Source: Kordiimonadales bacterium
GTDB taxonomy: Bacteria > Pseudomonadota > Alphaproteobacteria > Sphingomonadales > Kordiimonadaceae
Direction: 5' to 3'
Length of the DNA: 64,000 nucleotides
Assembly (NCBI GenBank): GCA_015485385.1
Contig: WFTS01000089.1
Location: 1 to 64,000 of the forward strand
The position numbers were made by a program, and so were the translations under genes. Of this stretch, positions 7,834-17,442 are shown in pieces; within the stretch, counting starts at the first letter, position 1, and every line of letters starts with the position of its first letter. The notes beneath the pieces are model-generated. The model searched no databases. It worked only from the letters and a program-made list of their open reading frames with translations, and was not told the origin of the DNA.

Positions 7834-9471
7834 ATGACTGACATTTCTGTAGAGGACATCAAGCGGCTAGCTAATTTATATTCAGCTCTTGCTCCGGTTG
7901 CGGTTGAAGTTGATGCGCACGAGCTCATAACATATGTTTTTGGGGATCCTGGGCCCTTATTGGGCGCGCAAACCAGTGATTTGCATGGCCAAAATTTTAC
8001 CAGCTTTATCCACGAGAAAGATCTCGCCATCTGGCGCTTAATACGTCACAAAATCAAAAGATCTCGCGAGTTGGGGCCTTTGCCATTGCGACTGAAAAAT
8101 GCAGAAGGTACGAGCGGTGCGTTTGAACTGCATGTGGCACGCGCGTCACAAGGTCGTGGGGCGCTTTTGATCTCGATCACGCCGTATCAGGGCCAATTGT
8201 CGCTTGGTGAAAACAAGCGGCCAAGTAGCTCGCTCGCCCGAAAGTTTGAAAAGCAAGATTTTGCCGCTTTAGGGAAGCGACTGAATGCGTTTGTTAAAAA
8301 TTCGGATAAAAGCATCTCTGAGGCATTGATTGAACTTTCGGGCATTGGCAGCAATACGGAAACCGATGCTGAGACCAATTTGTGGGCTTTGTACCGCCTG
8401 CTACATGATGCAGCCTCAGAAGGGGCCGCGGCCAGCCTAGCCAAGGAAAAGCGTAAATCTTTTGAGGATGGGAACCGGATTGAGACCGAAGCGGAAGCTA
8501 AGCAAGACACGGTAAGAGTGCAGGGTGCCATGCGCGGGGCTTTCAAGCAGCAGGCAGGCGAGACCAATTATGTCACGGTTGCCGGGTCTGACGGCATTTC
8601 CGAGGCAGAAGCGGTGAAAGCCGCAGTTTATGCCATGAAAAAGTCGGCAAATTCTGGCCGTGCTAAAACCATGAAAGCCCTAACTGGTGGTTATGAAAAA
8701 CGATTGGAATCGGTGAAAAATCAGCTTAGGTCTTTCAAGCAGATTGTGGTTCAAGAACGCTTTGAGATTGCCTTGCAGCCGATCGTTAATATTGCAAGCG
8801 GAGACATCCATCATTTTGAGGCTTTGGCGCGGTTCGATACGGATTATTACGGCGGTTCGCCATTTGACTTTATGTGTTTTGCCGAAGATGTCGGCGTTAT
8901 CCAAGAATTTGATTTAGCAATGTTGATGAAGGCCGTGTCGCTTTTAAAACGTATGCGGCGATTGGGCTTTAACGTTGGAGTGGCTGTCAATATTTCCGGC
9001 CGGTCAATTCAGTCTCAGGCATTTTTGCGACATTTCTTCCGTGTTCTGGAAGATTGCGGGGATATCCGCCATTTGCTTGCGTTTGAACTTACTGAATCTA
9101 GCCAAATTGACGATTTGGAAACCACTAATCGTATCTTGTCCCGCATTCGTGATTTTGGTCATAAAGTGGCGTTGGATGATTTCGGCGCGGGGGCTGCAGG
9201 CCTGCAGTATTTGAGGGTCTTGAAAGTTGATGTCGTAAAAATTGATGGCATTTATATCCGCAAAGGCCTTGAAGAATCAGACAATAAATCGTTCCTCAGG
9301 TCTATGGCTGAAATGTGCAGCGGGCTTGGCATTGAAACGATAGGCGAATGCGTTGAAAATGAAGATCAGCGCGATTTTTTACGGGAAATCGGCGTTACGT
9401 ATGCGCAAGGCTGGCTTTACGGTAAGCCTGCCCCCGTGGATGAAGCCCTCGCAGCCTTGGCTCAGCAATAA
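7834..9471 (+). CDS. EAL-domain protein with PAS-like N-terminus
   Basis: A 545-residue protein with a C-terminal EAL domain, the family of cyclic-di-GMP phosphodiesterases. Visible catalytic elements are E-A-L at 329-331, the VNISG Asn, the ELTES Glu, the DDFGAG pair of Asp, KIDG, and GECVEN, followed by QGWLYGKP. This set is complete, so activity is plausible. The first 100 residues resemble a PAS sensor domain, followed by a charged linker. No GGDEF domain is present. ATG 7834 is preferred over TTG 7807. The flagellar genes downstream suggest a role in motility or surface attachment. Confidence 0.85.
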   Translation: MTDISVEDIKRLANLYSALAPVAVEVDAHELITYVFGDPGPLLGAQTSDLHGQNFTSFIHEKDLAIWRLIRHKIKRSRELGPLPLRLKNAEGTSGAFELHVARASQGRGALLISITPYQGQLSLGENKRPSSSLARKFEKQDFAALGKRLNAFVKNSDKSISEALIELSGIGSNTETDAETNLWALYRLLHDAASEGAAASLAKEKRKSFEDGNRIETEAEAKQDTVRVQGAMRGAFKQQAGETNYVTVAGSDGISEAEAVKAAVYAMKKSANSGRAKTMKALTGGYEKRLESVKNQLRSFKQIVVQERFEIALQPIVNIASGDIHHFEALARFDTDYYGGSPFDFMCFAEDVGVIQEFDLAMLMKAVSLLKRMRRLGFNVGVAVNISGRSIQSQAFLRHFFRVLEDCGDIRHLLAFELTESSQIDDLETTNRILSRIRDFGHKVALDDFGAGAAGLQYLRVLKVDVVKIDGIYIRKGLEESDNKSFLRSMAEMCSGLGIETIGECVENEDQRDFLREIGVTYAQGWLYGKPAPVDEALAALAQQ

Positions 9472-9733
9472 TCCTCCTTTACCCCTTCCCTGTTAGCTTG
9501 TTGGCATATCTTTTGCTTTTTTAAAGTGAGAGCGACCGATGTTTCTGTGCAATAGGTTGTGAACTTAAAAGGGTAATTCGTGACTAACTGTTTGATAGTA
9601 AATGATAAATGCTCGCCAACGGCACCGCGTATGTGCGGGAAAGTGGCTGTGAGTTCAATATCACACGGACTGTACCTCCCCACCACTGAGGCAGTATCTG
9701 CCGCGTTTAACCCCATGTTAGCGGAGGTTACTC

Positions 9734-11848
9734 ATGCCGTTAAATAGTATCATTTCAACGTCACTGTCGGGGCTTTTTACCAATCAGGCGGCACTGCGCG
9801 CCACATCAAATAATATTGCAAACGTCAACACCGAGGGCTATTCCCGCGTTCGGGTGGTACAAGAGGCCTCCGTAACGCAAGGGCAGTCTTCCGGGGTTAA
9901 TATTGCCACGATTGAGCGTGTGGTAGACAAGTTCTTAGAAACAGCGCTCCGGACGTCAAAATCCAATACATCTGAATTTTCCTCTCAACGAGAATTTCAA
10001 GATCGTCTTCAAGGAATTTTAGGGGATCCAAGCGCTGACAGCTCTTTGTCATCTCGCATGGACCAAGTGTTTCAATCTATCGCAGATTTGAGCCTAAACC
10101 CTGCGGATGTTCTTCGTCGTACTCAGACTTTGTCTGAGATACAAAGCATGTTCCAGCAGATCAATTTGTTTTCAGGCCAAATACAAACCCTGCGCGGGGA
10201 GGCTAGCCTGCAGATATCTGAGGCTGTTGATAGTGTGAATGAGCAGTTGCAGCGATTGAATGATCTCAATCCGCTTTTGATCCGCCAACAGGCCACGGGT
10301 GAAGAATCTGGAGGCCTGCAAGGTCAAGTTGGGCAAGCTTTATCTTCGTTGGCAGAGTTGATTGATATAAAAGTAGAAACGCAATCCTCTGGCGCGGTGT
10401 ATGTCTCTACAAGCAGTGGTTATCCGCTGATAGATTCGTCCCTGTCGCAGCTTCAATATGATACCCCCGGGATCGTGTTAGCGAACACGATCTTTCCAAC
10501 AATCAATGTATCACGGGTGAATTCAGAAACACTTGAGACAACGTCCAGTGCGGTTGATCTGACGCCCAATATTCGATCAGGTAAGCTTGAAGGTCTGTTA
10601 GAAATTCGTGATAATCAGTTCCCCAATTTATCGGCGGCCCTTGGTGAACTTGGTGCCCGCATCGCGGATGAATTTAATGCCATCCAAAATGCATATTCTT
10701 CTTCCCCTGCGCCAAATAGCTTGTCCGGCAAGCAAACACTGGTAGACGGGGCGCAGGACCCAAATTTCACAGGGATTGTTACATTTGCGGTTGTAGATGA
10801 CAGCAATCAGTTGGTTGCCAAATCCACCGTTGATTTTGATACGGCTTCGCCAGCAGATTTTGATGCTCTGGTAACACAAGTGAACTCAGATTTGGGGTCT
10901 GATGGTACACTCGCGCTTACAGACGGTGTTTTCTCCTTCACTGCAGGCTCTACAGCAAATGGCGTTCTCATCGCGGATGATGCAACCAGCCCAAGCCAGA
11001 GGGCAGGGCGCGGGTTTAGCCAATTCTTTGGAATGAATGACATTATTTCTGCGGATCAGCCTGGTATTTATGAAACAGGTATCACCGGCGCGGAAGATCA
11101 TGGAATTACAGCTGGCGAAACCATTGAGTTCAGGGTAACAGATTCAAACGATAAAGAACTTTCAACCGTTACACTTACAGTTGCCAGCACAACATATAAC
11201 GGCCTGCTGACAGAACTTAATGATGTAACCGGGCTTGGGGCTTATTTCACATTTTCGTATGACAGCGACGGTGCCTTGAGCTGGACTGAAAACTCAGGGT
11301 TTGCAAATTCAAACCTTCAGGTCGTTGCCGACAATACACAGATAGCATCAACTGGCTTAGCCTTTACCGAGGCCTTTGGTGTTGGGGTTCAATATCAGGC
11401 GTCTGCGGCAAGCAACATGCAAATTCGCTCTGATATTGCAGACAATCCAGAATTGTTGGCGCTCAGTGTGTTTGATGCGACAGGCGCCGTAGGCGATGTA
11501 GTTTTAACAAACGGGGATCAACGCGGGGCTTTGGCCTTTCAGAGTTTGCAGACATCTTTGGTATCTTTTGAAGATGCAGGTGAATTGAAAGCAACAAATT
11601 TAACGCTCTCGCAATATTTAGCCCGGTTCTTGGGTAATGCAGGTTTGCAAGCCGTTCGAGCCAGTAATTTTGAAGAAGATAATCTGGCGCTTCAGCAGGA
11701 AATTTCAGCGCGCAATTCGGATGTTTCAGGTGTGAACTTGGATGAAGAGCTAGCAAACCTGATTGTGTATCAAAATGCCTATAATGCCGCCGCACGAATA
11801 TTATCAAGCGTGCAGGAATTATACGACAGTTTATTGGCTGCGGTGTAA
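9734..11848 (+). CDS. flgK: Flagellar hook-associated protein 1
   Basis: Builds the junction between hook and filament outside the cell. The 704 residues begin with the flagellar rod/hook N-terminal motif (ALRATSNNIANVNTEGYSR, about 19-37) and end with the matching C-terminal segment (NLIVYQNAYNAAARIL). The variable centre is about 350 residues. A GGAGGT ribosome site stands six bases before ATG. flgL follows after 12 bp. Upstream 9472-9733 contains no gene and presumably holds the promoter. Other flagellar genes are not in the window apart from flgL and the small rod-like protein at 18.6 kb. Confidence 0.95.
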   Translation: MPLNSIISTSLSGLFTNQAALRATSNNIANVNTEGYSRVRVVQEASVTQGQSSGVNIATIERVVDKFLETALRTSKSNTSEFSSQREFQDRLQGILGDPSADSSLSSRMDQVFQSIADLSLNPADVLRRTQTLSEIQSMFQQINLFSGQIQTLRGEASLQISEAVDSVNEQLQRLNDLNPLLIRQQATGEESGGLQGQVGQALSSLAELIDIKVETQSSGAVYVSTSSGYPLIDSSLSQLQYDTPGIVLANTIFPTINVSRVNSETLETTSSAVDLTPNIRSGKLEGLLEIRDNQFPNLSAALGELGARIADEFNAIQNAYSSSPAPNSLSGKQTLVDGAQDPNFTGIVTFAVVDDSNQLVAKSTVDFDTASPADFDALVTQVNSDLGSDGTLALTDGVFSFTAGSTANGVLIADDATSPSQRAGRGFSQFFGMNDIISADQPGIYETGITGAEDHGITAGETIEFRVTDSNDKELSTVTLTVASTTYNGLLTELNDVTGLGAYFTFSYDSDGALSWTENSGFANSNLQVVADNTQIASTGLAFTEAFGVGVQYQASAASNMQIRSDIADNPELLALSVFDATGAVGDVVLTNGDQRGALAFQSLQTSLVSFEDAGELKATNLTLSQYLARFLGNAGLQAVRASNFEEDNLALQQEISARNSDVSGVNLDEELANLIVYQNAYNAAARILSSVQELYDSLLAAV

Positions 11849-11860
11849 GGAGACTGAGAA

Positions 11861-12784
11861 ATGGTTAGAATATCCAGTTTTGGGCAACAACAAGTTCTTA
11901 TCCGTAGTATTATGGATAATCAATCTGAGGTGTTTGAAGGCCAGCGCCAAATATCATCTGGCAAAAAAACCACTGAATATAAAGGCTTGGCTGGGCAAAC
12001 CAACACAGTTTTGGGGTCTCGTTCTTTCCAGGCTCGCATTGAAAGCTACCAGCAATCAATAGATACAATCCGCGGTAAGTTAGATGCAAATGATGTTCAG
12101 ATTTCGGGCATTATCGGTGCGATGGAATCGCTCAAAACTGCGGTACAAGATGCTTTGGCAAACAACCAAGCCGAAGGGTTTAGTGAATTATTGGACCAAA
12201 CCTTCAATTTCATTTCAAATGGCCTAAACACTAATTTCGATGGAACATATTTATTTTCGGGGGCTGAAACCGGGACCGTCCCTGTCAATGTAACAGAACT
12301 TGCAGATTTGGCTGCGCTACCAGCCGTGTCGGACGCATTTGATAATGCCTCTGTCGGGTTTGAAGCGCGTATAGCTGACGGCGTAGATTTGAAATTTGGG
12401 CTGCTTGCCAACGATGTGGGCGAGGGTATTTTTCAGGAATTGCTGGACCTTTATAATTTTGATCAAGGGGCTAGTGGTCCTTTTCAAGGTGAACTGGATG
12501 CGACCCAATTTGGCCAGCTTCAAGGCCAAATTACATCCCTAGAATCAGCAATAGATGGCTTGAGGCAAATTCAGGTTAAAAATGGCTTGGCTTTTGAGCG
12601 CCTAGAGGTTGTTGACGAGCAACATGCGGATACGGCGGTATTTTTAGAGACCTTCATCGCAGACCTTGAAGATGTTGATATTGCAGAAGCTGTAACCAAG
12701 CTAAATAATGACCAGCTTGCGCTAGAGGCGTCCTATCAGGCGATCGGTTCCTTGTCGCAGCTTTCCTTACTGCGGTTTCTCTAG
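11861..12784 (+). CDS. flgL: Flagellar hook-associated protein 3
   Basis: Second hook-filament junction protein, flagellin-like. The 307 residues show the flagellin-type N-terminal helix (RQISSGKK, about 30-37) and a C-terminal helix ending in SLLRFL, with a shorter variable centre. An AAGGAGA site precedes the ATG by seven bases. It is co-transcribed with flgK, separated by only 12 bp. No terminator was recognised between flgL and the flavin reductase gene 85 bp on. Confidence 0.93.
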   Translation: MVRISSFGQQQVLIRSIMDNQSEVFEGQRQISSGKKTTEYKGLAGQTNTVLGSRSFQARIESYQQSIDTIRGKLDANDVQISGIIGAMESLKTAVQDALANNQAEGFSELLDQTFNFISNGLNTNFDGTYLFSGAETGTVPVNVTELADLAALPAVSDAFDNASVGFEARIADGVDLKFGLLANDVGEGIFQELLDLYNFDQGASGPFQGELDATQFGQLQGQITSLESAIDGLRQIQVKNGLAFERLEVVDEQHADTAVFLETFIADLEDVDIAEAVTKLNNDQLALEASYQAIGSLSQLSLLRFL

Positions 12785-12869
12785 CAGCTATATAGCCCTC
12801 GAATTTCATTGAGTTTTCATTCGCGCTGGATAGAGTAGACCCTCCGGTAAATCAGGAGCTTGGTAGATA

Positions 12870-13370
12870 ATGGGCGTTTCTCCCGAACAATTCAAAAATG
12901 GTATGCGGCGCTTGGGCGGGGCAGTGAATATTGTCACCAGCGCACACGGCGATACCTTTGCTGGCTTAACAGCAACGGCTGTGACCTCTCTTTCAGCAGA
13001 ACCGCCGCGCCTGCTTGCCTGTATCAATAGGGCGGGGGCTACTTTCGAGACGATATCAAAGGGCCGCTGTATCGCTGTGAATGTTTTAAGCGCCAAGCAC
13101 CAAAGCGATGCTATGCGCTTTGCCGGGATGGACGGCGAACCCGAAACGGACAGGTTTGCGCAGGGCTTGTGGGGCACTGGCTTAACAGGCGCGCCCTTGT
13201 TTAAAGAAGCTTTGGTTAGCTTTGACTGCGCGATCGAAAGCATTCTTGATGCAGGAAGCCACGGGATTGTTATTGGAACCATCCTGGATATCCACCTGAA
13301 CGATGGTTCAGAAGAGACACCGCTTTGCTATATTGATGGCAATTGGGCGACAATGGCGGCGCTTGACTAA
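12870..13370 (+). CDS. Flavin reductase-like domain protein
   Basis: A 166-residue flavin reductase-like (FMN-binding split-barrel) protein. The family reduces FMN or FAD with NAD(P)H, often supplying a two-component monooxygenase. The family segment GLTATAVTSLSAEPPRLLACI (about 31-51) contacts flavin, and the C-terminal part reads LCYIDGNWA. No oxygenase partner is nearby, so its acceptor is unknown. TCAGGAG precedes the ATG. Confidence 0.85.
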   Translation: MGVSPEQFKNGMRRLGGAVNIVTSAHGDTFAGLTATAVTSLSAEPPRLLACINRAGATFETISKGRCIAVNVLSAKHQSDAMRFAGMDGEPETDRFAQGLWGTGLTGAPLFKEALVSFDCAIESILDAGSHGIVIGTILDIHLNDGSEETPLCYIDGNWATMAALD

Positions 13371-13403
13371 CCCTTTTTGCCTCTCATATTTTTTTTAACT
13401 GTC

Positions 13404-13521
13404 GAATCGCTATATATTGACTCTGCGAATCATTTTGATTCGATATATAGTGTTTTTCCGCCTTTTGATGTACCCTCAACGAGTACCGCCTACCTAAGGT
13501 GTTGATTCTTATCAAAGAATC
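13404..13521. promoter_or_regulatory. Cluster of six GANTC sites with hairpins
   Basis: Six GANTC sites, the target of CcrM methylase in alphaproteobacteria, lie at 13404, 13419, 13427, 13437, 13504 and 13517. Two pairs form perfect inverted repeats: CGAATCA-TTT-TGATTCG (13426-13442) and GATTCT-TATCAA-AGAATC (13504-13521). A TTGACT box at 13417-13422 precedes AT-rich TATATA near 13444 with non-standard spacing. The cluster lies upstream of the DUF2336 gene. Confidence 0.7.
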
Positions 13522-13613
13522 TATATTCTAGTGCCTGTATTTATGTTTTGGATACATGCGTGATGCATGTTAGCTCTTGATCTGCATACATAAATTCGAA
13601 CGGGAGAAGACCG

Positions 13614-14732
13614 TTGGTCAGTAAAGAATTACAAGAATTGTTGCTTTTGGCGCAGGATAAATCCTCTGACGCCCGCTCACGTCTTGTGGAAAATATTACT
13701 GATTTATTCCTCTCTGATGATGGCCGCCTGAGCGAGCATGAGCGTGCGCTGATGTCTGATATTCTCGGCAAACTTATCAGCCAGGTTGAAGTTGATATAC
13801 GCAAAGAGTTGGCCAATACACTGGCCAACCCAGGTATTGATCTGCCTGATATTGCGAAAATTCTGGCAAATGATGATGTTGAAATAGCGCGCCCACTGCT
13901 TGAACGCAGTAATCTTTTGAAAGACCCGGATCTTATTGAAATCATTCGGATGCGCACGGATGAACACCGTATGGCAATTGCAATGCGCGAAGAAGTTTCT
14001 GAAAGCGTTAGCAATGCACTTGTCGAATTTGGCGGTGAGGATGTAATCGAAGGGCTGTTGAATAATCATGACAGTCAGCTTTCAAAGCGTGCAATGGAAT
14101 ATCTTGTCGCGGAATCGCGGCGGGTTGACCGGTTTCAGGAACCGCTTCTTGGGCGTGCCGATCTGCCGGGGGACCTCGCATACCGTATGTATTGGTGGGT
14201 TTCCGCCGCCCTTAGGAAAAAAATACTCACCGATTACTCGGTTGATCCCGTTATCTTCGAGCAGGCAGTCAAGCGCGCAGCGGGCGCGGTTTTGACAGAT
14301 CAAGGTGACGATCAAAGCGCTTATGTACGGGCGCAGCGCCTTGTGCGGAGAATGAAGGAAAGCGGCGAGTTGAGCGTGCAATTTCTTTTGAATGCTCTGC
14401 GCCAACAACGGGTTGCCGTATTCGTGGCAGGCATGGGCGAATTGGGCCATATTAATTTCCGCACAGCGTGGCGAATTTTTTCTGATAAAGGCGGCGAAAG
14501 CTTCGCTGTATTGGCCAAGGCTGTAGGAATTGACCGGAACCAATTCACCAATATTTACTTGCTGGTGGTTCAGGCTCGCGAAGGCGGCGCCCCCAAATCA
14601 CCGGGATATTTGAAAAATATTTTAACCCTTTTTGATGCCACAACCGAGGCAAATGCCAAAGGTGCACTTCAAGTGTGGCAGCGTGACAGCGCGTATCAAG
14701 AAGCAATCGAAGAACTAGATAAAGTGGGATAG
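13614..14732 (+). CDS. DUF2336 domain protein
   Basis: A 372-residue, all-helical, HEAT-repeat-like protein of the alphaproteobacterial DUF2336 family. No signal peptide, membrane segment or catalytic motif is visible. The start is TTG 13614, chosen because CGGGAGAAG lies four bases upstream and the first residues are family-like. The PAS histidine kinase starts 47 bp downstream. Proteins of this family often neighbour sensor kinases, so a role in two-component or cell-cycle signalling is plausible but unproven. The 5' region holds the GANTC cluster. Confidence 0.8.
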   Translation: MVSKELQELLLLAQDKSSDARSRLVENITDLFLSDDGRLSEHERALMSDILGKLISQVEVDIRKELANTLANPGIDLPDIAKILANDDVEIARPLLERSNLLKDPDLIEIIRMRTDEHRMAIAMREEVSESVSNALVEFGGEDVIEGLLNNHDSQLSKRAMEYLVAESRRVDRFQEPLLGRADLPGDLAYRMYWWVSAALRKKILTDYSVDPVIFEQAVKRAAGAVLTDQGDDQSAYVRAQRLVRRMKESGELSVQFLLNALRQQRVAVFVAGMGELGHINFRTAWRIFSDKGGESFAVLAKAVGIDRNQFTNIYLLVVQAREGGAPKSPGYLKNILTLFDATTEANAKGALQVWQRDSAYQEAIEELDKVG

Positions 14733-14779
14733 CCGTATCCAGTCGGGGGACACTTGGATACAGGTAGGGAGCCTTAAAA

Positions 14780-16480
14780 ATGGTTGAAAGACCAAAGCAG
14801 AATAAGAAAATTGTTGAATTGGCCAGCAGGCGATCAGCAAAGTCAGCAGGGGCGTTCGGCGCATCTATCAGCCGTGCGGACGGACACGGCTTGGCGGCAA
14901 ATGAACAAGTCCTAAGCCTGATCTCGCAAATACTGGTGGATGAAAGCTTGCCATTTTATGTGGCTGCTCTGGATGGCACAGTGATCCATATCAATGATCA
15001 TTACAGCAAATTAGACGCCGCTTTGGTTGATATAACCTTGGCCCCGGGCGCGAGCGATACGGTCGGCCAGTTTCGAGTGCCGTCTTTGAAGCCCGTGATT
15101 GAGGATGTTTTGGCCACAGATACAACCGTCAGGGCAGAAGAAATCGTCCGGATCAATGGCCGAGACCGTATTTTTCTAGGGCGACATTCGCCGGTGCGCG
15201 ATGCCCAAAAAAATATTATTGCAGTTGCCGGCACCTATGAAGATGTCACGGTTCAGGTGCGCGGTATTGAAGAAGCTAATAAAACGCAGGCAAGATTTCA
15301 GGATTTCGCTCGCGCTAGTTCGGATTGGTTTTTTGAATGCGATGCAGATATGCGTATTCGCACCCTTTCAGAGCGTTTCACCGCTATTGTTGGGCAACCG
15401 GCGTCTTTGTTCCTTGGGTCAAAGTTCGAACAGTTTGGTCGTTTGGAAGAAAACTTGGATGGGCGCATAGATGGTCCCCGTGCGATCCGTGGGCGCAAAC
15501 CTTTCCGCGAGCAGTTGTTTATTGTTAGTGAACCCAGCGGGCGTGACTTAAAATTCCATCTTTCAGGTGTGCCAGTTTTTGACCGGCAAACAGGGGATTT
15601 TAAAGGCTACCGCGGTGTTGGCATGGATGTAACAACGCGTTATGTGCAAGCGCAAGAAGCTGCGGGAATTCGGTCAAACCTCGAGGGGCTACTGGCTGAG
15701 TTAACCCGTAAAAACCTGGCTTTGGATGTCGCAAGCGGACAAGCCACAAGCGCGCTGAGAGCCAAAAACGAATTTCTCGCAGCTATGAGCCACGAACTTA
15801 GAACTCCTTTAAATGCTATTATCGGATTTGCCGAAGCCTTTGAGCATCAAACATTTGGGGCCTTAGAGAGCTCTTATATTGGCTATGCTGAAGATATCAG
15901 AAAATCTGGGCAGCATTTACTTGGGCTCATTAATGACATTCTTGATGTTGCCGTGATTGAAAGCGGTGGCTTGACGCTGCAGGTGGACGAATTAGACTTG
16001 GGCGGCGTGATCACAAAAGCCGTGCATATGAACGCAGAGGCCGCGCGCAAAAAAGGCCTTAATATTGATGGGCTTGAGGTGCAATGTGACATATATGTCA
16101 AAGCAGATGACAGGCGCTTGACCCAGATTTTGGTCAACTTGTTATCCAATGCGATCAAATTTACGCCTGAAGGGGGGGCTATCGGCCTCGAAGTCCAGCT
16201 TGCCAAAGGGGATAGCCATGCGGATATAACCTTGTGGGATACAGGCATAGGAATATCGGACGAGCAGCTTCCGCATATGTTTGAAAAATTCCATCAGGTG
16301 ACAGAACATATTTATTCACGCGCACAAGAAGGAACAGGGCTTGGCTTACACATTAGCCGCGAATTGGCGCGGATGATGGATGGGGACCTGACTGTTTCCA
16401 GTAAGGAAGGGGAGGGTAGTCGCTTTACGGTTTCTGTCCCTATTTCCGATGGTAGTGATTCTGATGGCAGCTTTATCTAA
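14780..16480 (+). CDS. PAS-domain sensor histidine kinase
   Basis: A 566-residue cytoplasmic hybrid-free histidine kinase. Two PAS-like domains occupy about 40-160 and 170-290. The dimerisation domain has the phosphorylated His338 in AAMSHELRTPLN. The ATPase domain shows the N box (LVNLLSNAIKFTP), G1 (DTGIGIS) and G2 (GTGLGLHIS). There is no transmembrane segment, so it senses an internal signal. No response regulator is adjacent. It is probably co-transcribed with DUF2336. An inverted repeat GTATCC/GGATAC (14735-14761) lies in the 47-bp spacer. A strong bidirectional terminator follows. Confidence 0.92.
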   Translation: MVERPKQNKKIVELASRRSAKSAGAFGASISRADGHGLAANEQVLSLISQILVDESLPFYVAALDGTVIHINDHYSKLDAALVDITLAPGASDTVGQFRVPSLKPVIEDVLATDTTVRAEEIVRINGRDRIFLGRHSPVRDAQKNIIAVAGTYEDVTVQVRGIEEANKTQARFQDFARASSDWFFECDADMRIRTLSERFTAIVGQPASLFLGSKFEQFGRLEENLDGRIDGPRAIRGRKPFREQLFIVSEPSGRDLKFHLSGVPVFDRQTGDFKGYRGVGMDVTTRYVQAQEAAGIRSNLEGLLAELTRKNLALDVASGQATSALRAKNEFLAAMSHELRTPLNAIIGFAEAFEHQTFGALESSYIGYAEDIRKSGQHLLGLINDILDVAVIESGGLTLQVDELDLGGVITKAVHMNAEAARKKGLNIDGLEVQCDIYVKADDRRLTQILVNLLSNAIKFTPEGGAIGLEVQLAKGDSHADITLWDTGIGISDEQLPHMFEKFHQVTEHIYSRAQEGTGLGLHISRELARMMDGDLTVSSKEGEGSRFTVSVPISDGSDSDGSFI

Positions 16481-16519
16481 GCGCTAATAAACAGATATAA
16501 CCCTGTAATTGGGGACGGG

Positions 16520-16557
16520 AAAAAAGGCCTCTGCTAGAAATTGTGGAGGCCTTTTTT
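16520..16557. terminator. Bidirectional intrinsic terminator
   Basis: AAAAAAGGCCTC and GAGGCCTTTTTT form a perfect 12-bp inverted repeat with A and T tracts on either side. It lies between the convergent histidine kinase and nadK genes and can end both transcripts. Confidence 0.9.
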
Positions 16558-16573
16558 GTTTTACGCTAAGGGC

Positions 16574-17332
16574 TTAATACTCAAATTGCTCGGTGAATAT
16601 TCTCTCGGCGAGCGTATGCTCAGCGTCAAATAACAATTGTAATTTTGTGCTTCTATCTTCTTCGATAACAACGCTTCGGACTTCACGCACTTCATGCATG
16701 TCAGCCACGGCTGAAACGGGGCGCTTCTGTGGTTGGTTGATTGTTAGTTCTACACTCACATGGTGCGGCAATAACGCGCCGCGCCAGCGCCGTGGCCTAA
16801 ATGCAGACAGCGGTGTAAGGGCCAATAAATCAGACCCTAGTGGGATAATCGGGCCGTGGGCAGACAAATTATAGGCGGTGCTGCCAGCCGGTGTAGCCAC
16901 TAATAATCCGTCACCGACCAGTTCGGGCAAGCGTACTTTGCCGTCAATGGATATTCGGATATTGGCCGCTTGGCGTGTTTCTCTCAAGAGAGACACTTCA
17001 TTGATAGCAAGGTGCTCTACGACTTCGCCGTCACAGCGCGTCGCCCGCATTTTTAAGGGGTGCAGATAAAAACTGTCAGCCTTTTTTATGCGTTCAACGA
17101 GGTCTTCTTCCGTGAATTCATTCATTAAAAAGCCAACTGTGCCTTTGTTTAGTCCAAAGATCGGTTTGTTTAGCCCCATATAGGCGTGCAGTGTTTGCAG
17201 CATAAACCCATCGCCGCCAAGCGCGACGATCACATCGGCTTCGCGAGTGCTTACCGCGCGGTAGCGACTTTTAAGCAAAGCCGCTGTACGGTCTGCGTCT
17301 CCAAATTCGCTGGCTATGATTGCAATTTTCAT
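16574..17332 (-). CDS. nadK: NAD kinase
   Basis: Phosphorylates NAD to NADP in the cytoplasm. The 252 residues contain the GGDG motif (39-42), the NEVSLLR segment and the conserved [16 protein letters not shown] loop near residue 143-158. The length is normal for alphaproteobacteria. GGAGAC precedes the ATG. moaA lies 110 bp upstream on the same strand, in the usual alphaproteobacterial arrangement. Confidence 0.96.
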   Translation of the reverse strand: MKIAIIASEFGDADRTAALLKSRYRAVSTREADVIVALGGDGFMLQTLHAYMGLNKPIFGLNKGTVGFLMNEFTEEDLVERIKKADSFYLHPLKMRATRCDGEVVEHLAINEVSLLRETRQAANIRISIDGKVRLPELVGDGLLVATPAGSTAYNLSAHGPIIPLGSDLLALTPLSAFRPRRWRGALLPHHVSVELTINQPQKRPVSAVADMHEVREVRSVVIEEDRSTKLQLLFDAEHTLAERIFTEQFEY

Positions 17333-17442
17333 ATTGGTCTGTCTCCTGAAGACCCTAAGTATAAGGCATATTCCGTGACGTGCGAGCCGTTAAATGTTGC
17401 GCTTCGGGGGAATTTCAATATTTTCATAGCGTTGGGTGTAAT

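Noticed and set aside
9707-9721. CtrA-like site TTAA-N7-TTAG upstream of flgK
   Set aside because: One half-site is imperfect and it lies too close to the start codon to act as a normal CtrA activator site.
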